From contig NZ_CP119546.1 in assembly GCF_029277985.1 (NCBI RefSeq), forward strand, positions 1,984,001-2,048,000: 64,000 nt of DNA. Reading direction: 5' to 3'. Position numbers and translations under genes: made by a program. Source of the stretch: Providencia stuartii. GTDB lineage: Bacteria > Pseudomonadota > Gammaproteobacteria > Enterobacterales > Enterobacteriaceae. Shown here in pieces: positions 59,132-64,000 of this stretch. Every line of letters begins with the position of its first letter. Position 1 is the stretch's first letter. The notes under the pieces are model-generated. The model did not search any database and was not told the DNA's origin. It saw only the letters and a list, made by a program, of their open reading frames with translations.

Positions 59132-60037
59132 TTAAGATAACAAGCCACATTGAGGCGGTAATCGGCAGTGGATCGCTTCAGGTAGTAACTCAAAGGTGAA
59201 AGTTTCACCAGAAAGTGGCTCTCCGTCCAAATTAAATACCATTTCATGGGGGGATGAAATTTTGACCCAAGAAGTTGTTTTTTCAATTAAATGCTGATTT
59301 TTGTCATTGGTGAACAAATTCGTCAGTAGGGCGGGTATCACATCACGCGCAGGCACGATCAATAAATTCAATTTACCATCATCGATTAACGCTTCTGGAG
59401 TGAGTTGCTGACCTCCACCTGCTTGTTTACCATTGCCGATGGCGACGACTAAAGTTTCGCCTTCCCAGTTAAAATGTTCAGTTTCAATTTTACAGGTATC
59501 AGTTTTTAGGGTGTCAGGGCGTAATAGGCCGTTAATCACATAGGCCGCGCCACCGAGAGCGGATTTTAGGGCTTCTGGCGTTTCTGTGGTGATGCGTGTA
59601 CCAAATCCCCCAGTGGCCATATTCATAAAAAAAGCATCATGATTCACTCTAGCAATATCGATAGCAAAAGCTTTACCTTTTACTGCTAATGCTAAAGCCG
59701 CATGGATATCCATAGGAATATTAGCGCTAGTGGCGAAATCATTCGCGGTTCCTAATGGTAAAATCCCCATAGCTGGGCGTTGTGTGTCAGGTAAAGCCAT
59801 TAGCGCGCTTGATACCGCATTGATGGTGCCATCACCGCCGCCTGCAATAATGGTTTCTACGCCTTGCTTTATGGCTTCCTCAATAAAAATAGGTAACTCA
59901 CTGTTTTCCCATGGGATACGCACCCAAATCGTATGACCTTCGTCACGTAGTTGATAGATTGATTTTCTGAGTTCAGGATTGGCTGCTTGTTTGCCATTAA
60001 GAATAACGAGTGCGCGATGAAGCTTATCGATAGCCAT
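59132..60037 (-). CDS. yegS: YegS lipid kinase
   Basis: 301 residues. The diacylglycerol-kinase catalytic domain has GGGDGTINAVSSAL (about 66-79) and LPLGTANDFATS (about 96-107), with MATGGFGTRIT in the second domain. It phosphorylates phosphatidylglycerol in vitro. Close to E. coli YegS. Confidence 0.93.
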   Translation of the reverse strand: MAIDKLHRALVILNGKQAANPELRKSIYQLRDEGHTIWVRIPWENSELPIFIEEAIKQGVETIIAGGGDGTINAVSSALMALPDTQRPAMGILPLGTANDFATSANIPMDIHAALALAVKGKAFAIDIARVNHDAFFMNMATGGFGTRITTETPEALKSALGGAAYVINGLLRPDTLKTDTCKIETEHFNWEGETLVVAIGNGKQAGGGQQLTPEALIDDGKLNLLIVPARDVIPALLTNLFTNDKNQHLIEKTTSWVKISSPHEMVFNLDGEPLSGETFTFELLPEAIHCRLPPQCGLLS

Positions 60038-60157
60038 TTTGATCCTTGTAATGAAAAAAAGAGTGATAAAAGTATAGACCCGATAGTTGGGGTAGTGGCA
60101 ACTATTAAATAATCACATGGCTAAAATAAGTATAATTAACGGGGAGTTCGCAGAGGT

Positions 60158-60248
60158 AAAAAAAGAAATGGCTAGCTCAAGGGAGATTGAGCCAGCCAAG
60201 GAGGTGGTTCCTAGTCTTATTTTATGACTTTCTAGTTCTTCATTTTCG
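60158..60248 (-). ncRNA. cyaR: CyaR small RNA
   Basis: The minus strand reads CUAGGAACCACCUCCUUGGC followed by a perfect terminator hairpin (GGCTGGCTCAA/TTGAGCTAGCC around TCTCCC) and seven Us. The central AGGAACCACCUCCUU is the conserved regulatory core of CyaR of E. coli, and the CUCCC loop is kept. The promoter has TATAGT (60255-60260) and a CRP-like site centred near -41.5. It lies downstream of trhP (yegQ), the E. coli position. CyaR with Hfq represses ompX, luxS, nadE and yqaE. Start point is inferred and can be off by a few bases. Confidence 0.9.
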
Positions 60249-60281
60249 ATTGTGACTATACGACATTGAATAGCTAATTGT

Positions 60282-60297
60282 TGTGATCTATTGCATA
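60282..60297 (-). promoter_or_regulatory. CRP-like site of the cyaR promoter
   Basis: TGTGATCTATTGCATA on the plus strand has a perfect TGTGA half and a 3/5 second half. Its centre (60289.5) is ~41.5 bases from the inferred CyaR start, the class II position, matching CRP activation known for E. coli cyaR. Confidence 0.6.
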
Positions 60298-60346
60298 AAA
60301 ATGGATATTAAATACATTTTCACGGAGAATCACTATTTATGAGAAT

Positions 60347-60364
60347 GATTATCAATTGATAATC
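60347..60364. promoter_or_regulatory. 18-base perfect palindrome, Fur-like
   Basis: GATTATCAATTGATAATC is its own reverse complement. With the flanking GAGAATGATT it matches 13 of 19 Fur-box positions. It lies ~100 bases upstream of cyaR and ~40 before the trhP terminator. No gene start is obvious, so its target is unknown. Confidence 0.4.
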
Positions 60365-60398
60365 CTGTTTTATAAGGAAATAATATAAATTGAGGAAA

Positions 60399-60446
60399 TA
60401 AAAAATGCTAGAAAATCAATAAATTAAATTATTGATATCTAGCATT
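60399..60446 (-). terminator. Terminator after trhP
   Basis: AATGCTAG/CTAGCATT and the inner ATCAATAA/TTATTGAT make a two-part stem. On the minus strand it ends in TTTTTTATTT, just past trhP. Confidence 0.85.
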
Positions 60447-60475
60447 ATAATCAGAATAGATAATAAGTGTCTGAA

Positions 60476-61855
60476 CTAAGCTGTAGTTGTCATTTCTGGC
60501 TGATGAGGTGAACGTGTTGTGGTGCCTGCCAGATTCCGAATCAATAAACCAAAATCGAGTTCAACATCATCGGGAACAGGAAGGTACACAATATGCCCAT
60601 TTCCTGGTGCCACTTCAATTGCTTCCCCTTTACGGTTATGAAGCGTCTCAAGGGTGAACACAATATTGCCTGCGGGTGTCATTAATTCTAGGCTATCACC
60701 AACACTGAATTTATTTTTTACATCAACCTCAGCAAGTCCATTAACGCGTTTTCCTGTGAATTCGCCCACAAATTGCTGCGTTTCTGAAACTGAGTAACCG
60801 TACTCATAAGTCTGATAAGCATCATGAGTATGACGACGTAAAAAGCCTTCCGTGTAGCCGCGATGAGCTAAGCCTTCTAAGGTTGAAAGAAGGGTAGGAT
60901 CAAAAGGTTTGCCTGCAACAGCATCATCAATAGCACGACGATAAACTTGCGCCGTACGTGCACAATAATAAAATGACTTTGTACGTCCTTCAATTTTCAG
61001 TGAATGAACACCCATTTTTGTTAGATTTTCGACGTGTTCAATAGCACGTAAGTCTTTCGAGTTCATGATGTAAGTGCCATGTTCGTCCTCAAAGGCGGTC
61101 ATATATTCACCTGGACGCTTTGCTTCCTCAATCATAAATACTTTATCCGTTGGGGTGCCTTCGCCTAACGTAGGGGCAACATTTTTGACAGGGATAGGCT
61201 CATGCATGTGGACGATATTGCCAACCTCGTCTTCTTTACCTTCTTCGACTTTATATTCCCAACGGCAAGCATTGGTGCAAGTACCTTGGTTGGGGTCACG
61301 TTTATTAATATAACCTGAAAGAAGACAACGGCCAGAGTAAGCCATACAAAGTGCACCATGAACAAACACTTCTAATTCGATATCAGGCACTTGCTTACGA
61401 ATTTCAGCAATCTCTTCAAGGGATAACTCACGCGATAGGATCACTCGCGTTAACCCCATCTGCTTCCAGAATTTTACCGATGCCCAGTTAACGGCGTTTG
61501 CTTGCACGGACAGGTGAATATCCATGTCAGGGAAGGCTTCACGTACCATCATAATTAAGCCAGGGTCAGACATAATCAATGCATCTGGTCCCATTTCAAT
61601 GACAGGAGTGAGATCACGGATAAAAGTCTTGAGTTTGGCATTATGCGGCGCGATGTTAACAACAACATAGAATTTCTTACCTAACTCGTGGGCTTCTTGG
61701 ATCCCTTTAGCGAGATTTTCATGGTTGAATTCGTTGTTACGTACGCGCAGGCTATAGCGAGGTTGTCCCGCATAAACGGCATCGGCACCATAAGCAAAGG
61801 CGTAACGCATGTTCTTTAACGAACCTGCTGGAGATAATAATTCTGGTGTAAACAT
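60476..61855 (-). CDS. trhP: TrhP (YegQ), prephenate-dependent tRNA hydroxylase
   Basis: 459 residues from ATG 61855, the family start; the frame extends eight codons further with no support. Peptidase U32 family. ELLSPAGSLKNMRYAFAYGADAVYAGQPRYS, HLSVQANAVNW, HGALCMAYSGRCLLSGYINKR and CTNACRWEY give the cysteine cluster (about 168-195) for iron-sulfur binding. It helps form 5-hydroxyuridine at U34 of tRNA. Split motif text: ELLSPAGSLKNMRYAFAYGA then DAVYAGQPRYS. Confidence 0.93.
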   Translation of the reverse strand: MFTPELLSPAGSLKNMRYAFAYGADAVYAGQPRYSLRVRNNEFNHENLAKGIQEAHELGKKFYVVVNIAPHNAKLKTFIRDLTPVIEMGPDALIMSDPGLIMMVREAFPDMDIHLSVQANAVNWASVKFWKQMGLTRVILSRELSLEEIAEIRKQVPDIELEVFVHGALCMAYSGRCLLSGYINKRDPNQGTCTNACRWEYKVEEGKEDEVGNIVHMHEPIPVKNVAPTLGEGTPTDKVFMIEEAKRPGEYMTAFEDEHGTYIMNSKDLRAIEHVENLTKMGVHSLKIEGRTKSFYYCARTAQVYRRAIDDAVAGKPFDPTLLSTLEGLAHRGYTEGFLRRHTHDAYQTYEYGYSVSETQQFVGEFTGKRVNGLAEVDVKNKFSVGDSLELMTPAGNIVFTLETLHNRKGEAIEVAPGNGHIVYLPVPDDVELDFGLLIRNLAGTTTRSPHQPEMTTTA

Positions 61856-62001
61856 GGTTGGTTCTCTGTCTGATGTCAAGTCAGGACTTACCCTTTAGAG
61901 GATAAGTATTTTAAAGGGAGCTGATTTTAGCGCGATTTTTCAGGAAATCAAAATATTCCCCACAAAAAGTAAGTCTAACTGACCTGCATCAATGAATAAG
62001 G

Positions 62002-62697
62002 CTAGACCTCATCCCACCGATAACCAAGACCATAAATAGAGCGAATAAACGTTTTTTCACTGTCGAGGGATTCAAGTTTACGACGTAAGTTTTTCACATG
62101 GCTATCAATCGTTCTATCGGTAACAATACGATGGTCATCATAAAGAATATCAAGTAGCTGATCACGAGAGAAAACGGTTCCGGCGTTATCAGACAAGAAT
62201 TTCAGTAAACGGAATTCAGCGGGGGTCAATTCTAACAGCTGTTCGCCGTAGCGAACCTGAAAAGCATTTTCATCGATGACCAGTTGTGTCTTGCTTTTAT
62301 CGGAGATGGGGAGACGCTGACAACGTCGTAAGATAGTTTTCACGCGTGCCACCACTTCGCGAGGGCTAAAAGGCTTACAAATATAGTCGTCAGCACCGAT
62401 TTCAAGACCTAATAAACGGTCGATCTCTTCGGTTTTTGCCGTCACCATAATAATCGGTATTTCGCAAAACTTCCGCAGTTCGCGGCAAATGCTCAATCCA
62501 TCCATACCCGGCAGCATTAAATCAAGTAGGATAATATCCGGCTGATGTTGTCGCACATAATCAACGACGCCATCACCCCTTTGTAGCAGTGAAGGCTGGT
62601 ACCCAGCGGCGTGAAGATAATCGTACAGTAGTTGTCCAAGTTTTGGCTCATCTTCAACAACCAATACATTGGCACTTGAAGTTTCTAATACTGTCAC
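62002..62697 (-). CDS. baeR: BaeR response regulator
   Basis: 231 residues: receiver domain with phosphorylated Asp59 in [11 protein letters not shown], then an OmpR-type DNA-binding domain ([17 protein letters not shown]). It activates multidrug efflux (mdtABC, acrD) and envelope stress genes. The start overlaps the baeS stop by four bases (ATGA). E. coli yegP, between baeR and trhP there, is absent. Confidence 0.93.
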   Translation of the reverse strand: MTVLETSSANVLVVEDEPKLGQLLYDYLHAAGYQPSLLQRGDGVVDYVRQHQPDIILLDLMLPGMDGLSICRELRKFCEIPIIMVTAKTEEIDRLLGLEIGADDYICKPFSPREVVARVKTILRRCQRLPISDKSKTQLVIDENAFQVRYGEQLLELTPAEFRLLKFLSDNAGTVFSRDQLLDILYDDHRIVTDRTIDSHVKNLRRKLESLDSEKTFIRSIYGLGYRWDEV

Positions 62698-64000
62698 TGC
62701 TCATTTTCCTTTTGATTAAGCGGTAAATGGATAGCAATGCATACGCCACCTAAAGAAGAAGGGCTAGCATGTATGCTTCCTTTATGGGCTTCTATAATAT
62801 TATAACAAATTGCCAATCCTAGGCCAGAGCCGCCGCTAGCACGGCTACGAGACTCTTCAGCGCGATAGAAGCGTTCGAACAGGTGGCTACATTGCTGTGC
62901 CGTTAACCCCGGAGCACTGTCTTCCCAATAAAGGGAAAACTGGTCATTTTCAACAGTGGCTCGAATCACTATTTTACCGAGAGGGTCGGTATAGCGTAGG
63001 CTATTTTCCATTAAATTATAAAAGAGCTGTAGGATACGGTCAGGATCGATATTCATGATTTGCTGCTGAGGTAAATTGGCCTCAACGGTTAACTGTTTTT
63101 CTTCAAGTCGCCAATGGGCTTGGCCAATCGTCATATCAATTAATGGAATAATATCCGCAGACTGTATGCGATACACTAATGAACCACGATCAGACAGAGA
63201 CAGTTGATGCAAATCATTGACGAGTTTAATCAATGTTTGCGTTTCTGCGAGTAAAGAATTAATGGTCTCAGGGGTGGCTTTACGAACACCGTCTTGTACC
63301 GCTTCTAATTCACCTTGTAAGACGGATAATGGTGTTCGTAACTCATGAGAGATATCCGCCATGTAGTCGCGACGCATCTGTTCATTTTTTTCAAGGGTTG
63401 AAGCTAAATGGTTAAAATCTTTCGCTAATTGCCCCAGTTCATCGTGGCCGACTTCCGCAACACGGATTGAAAAATCACCATTAGCAAGCTGATTAGTCCC
63501 ATATAAAAGCCGTTTAATGGGCTTTAAAAAGCCTCTTGCTAACAAAAGAGTCGCGATTAAGGCAACAACTAAAGATAATCCTGCAATTAGCCAGCTGGTT
63601 AGCATCTGTTGTTCATCAAAGCGGCGGTCAATTTCACTGCTGATACCATCGCCACTACTGGCAATCACCCAACCCACAGTCTTGCCATTGGATGTGACGA
63701 CTGGTTGACGGATGACATCATCCGGTAAAGGAACATCACGGCCTAAAATCAACTGATCTTGGCTATCGTAAACCCAAAAATAAGAACGCCAACCTTTTGG
63801 TTTGGTAGGAGGAAGGGCACGTTGGTGATGTTCTATGCTGCGTAAAATATGAAAAAAGGCACGTTCATTCCGTATTAAAAAACGCCAGCTGCCGGTTTCA
63901 TCGTATTGTTCAGCAAGAGCATCGGCAATAAGTTCAGTACGCTGTTGATCATTCTCGCGAATATAATCGATAAAACCATGTTGAAAGCTCATGCGCACAC
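62694..64000 (-). CDS. baeS: BaeS sensor histidine kinase, 5' end cut by the window
   Basis: 435 or more residues visible; ~30 N-terminal residues including the first transmembrane segment lie beyond the edge, so the frame continues through 64000. Periplasmic sensor, second membrane segment ([21 protein letters not shown] region), HAMP, H-box [15 protein letters not shown]-box [10 protein letters not shown]-boxes EDSAPGLT and GGSGLGLAI. It detects envelope stress such as misfolded pili and indole. Partner of BaeR. The mdtABCD efflux genes that precede it in E. coli would lie outside the window. Confidence 0.93.
   Translation of the reverse strand, partial: VRMSFQHGFIDYIRENDQQRTELIADALAEQYDETGSWRFLIRNERAFFHILRSIEHHQRALPPTKPKGWRSYFWVYDSQDQLILGRDVPLPDDVIRQPVVTSNGKTVGWVIASSGDGISSEIDRRFDEQQMLTSWLIAGLSLVVALIATLLLARGFLKPIKRLLYGTNQLANGDFSIRVAEVGHDELGQLAKDFNHLASTLEKNEQMRRDYMADISHELRTPLSVLQGELEAVQDGVRKATPETINSLLAETQTLIKLVNDLHQLSLSDRGSLVYRIQSADIIPLIDMTIGQAHWRLEEKQLTVEANLPQQQIMNIDPDRILQLFYNLMENSLRYTDPLGKIVIRATVENDQFSLYWEDSAPGLTAQQCSHLFERFYRAEESRSRASGGSGLGLAICYNIIEAHKGSIHASPSSLGGVCIAIHLPLNQKENEQ

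Overview
The window reads as ordinary chromosome of an AT-rich member of the Enterobacterales. Proteins and gene order match Escherichia coli closely over long stretches (hinT-ycfL-lpoB-thiK-nagZ, ndh, mfd, lolCDE, cobB, pepT, roxA-phoQP-purB-hflD-mnmA-nudJ-rluE, icd, and baeSR-trhP-yegS-fbaB). The low GC, the missing E. coli neighbours (ycfP, bhsA, ldtC, ycfT, nagK, yegP) and the islands of small secreted proteins suggest the Morganellaceae, most likely Providencia. The genus is an inference. I saw no tRNA, rRNA, insertion sequence, integrase, prophage or CRISPR array.

Layout. (1) 1-6.7 kb: truncated hinT, the lipoproteins ycfL and lpoB, thiK, nagZ, then ndh behind two FNR-type sites, then a YcfJ-like protein that lacks the glycine zipper and has its own consensus FNR site. 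(2) 6.8-21.2 kb: mfd diverging from lolCDE, a CYTH-domain protein, yqhA, cobB, an SDR oxidoreductase, a lone ssuD, pepT and roxA. (3) 21.2-30.3 kb: phoQ-phoP with a PhoP box, the purB-hflD-mnmA-nudJ-rluE series, and icd. (4) 30.3-47 kb: an accessory stretch with many small exported proteins of unknown function, a broken DUF2971 gene, a heat-shock Hsp20 gene with a near-consensus sigma-32 promoter, an LpxL/LpxP-type acyltransferase, an NTF2-like protein, a metallo-beta-lactamase-fold hydrolase, a chemoreceptor, glpM and a twin-arginine-exported aminotransferase. (5) 47.6-56.6 kb: transporters (AGCS symporter, yddG, brnQ, AroP/PheP type), a HAD phosphatase, a MarA-like regulator, a GFA-family protein and pagP. 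(6) 56.9-64 kb: a TPP riboswitch and thiD, fbaB, yegS, the small RNA CyaR, trhP, and baeR-baeS running off the end.

The most useful finds were reading frames and RNAs too short for an ordinary ORF list. A 47-codon frame at 53787-53930 has the layout of MgrB, the PhoQ feedback inhibitor, and the window also holds phoPQ, pagP (a classic PhoP target) and an LpxL-family acyltransferase. Together these form much of a lipid A and envelope-stress circuit. On the minus strand at 60158-60248 is a recognisable CyaR sRNA with a CRP-like site at about -41.5. A 55-residue zinc-ribbon protein and a 59-residue secreted peptide with a strong Shine-Dalgarno sequence are also present. I found no convincing new defence or mobile system.
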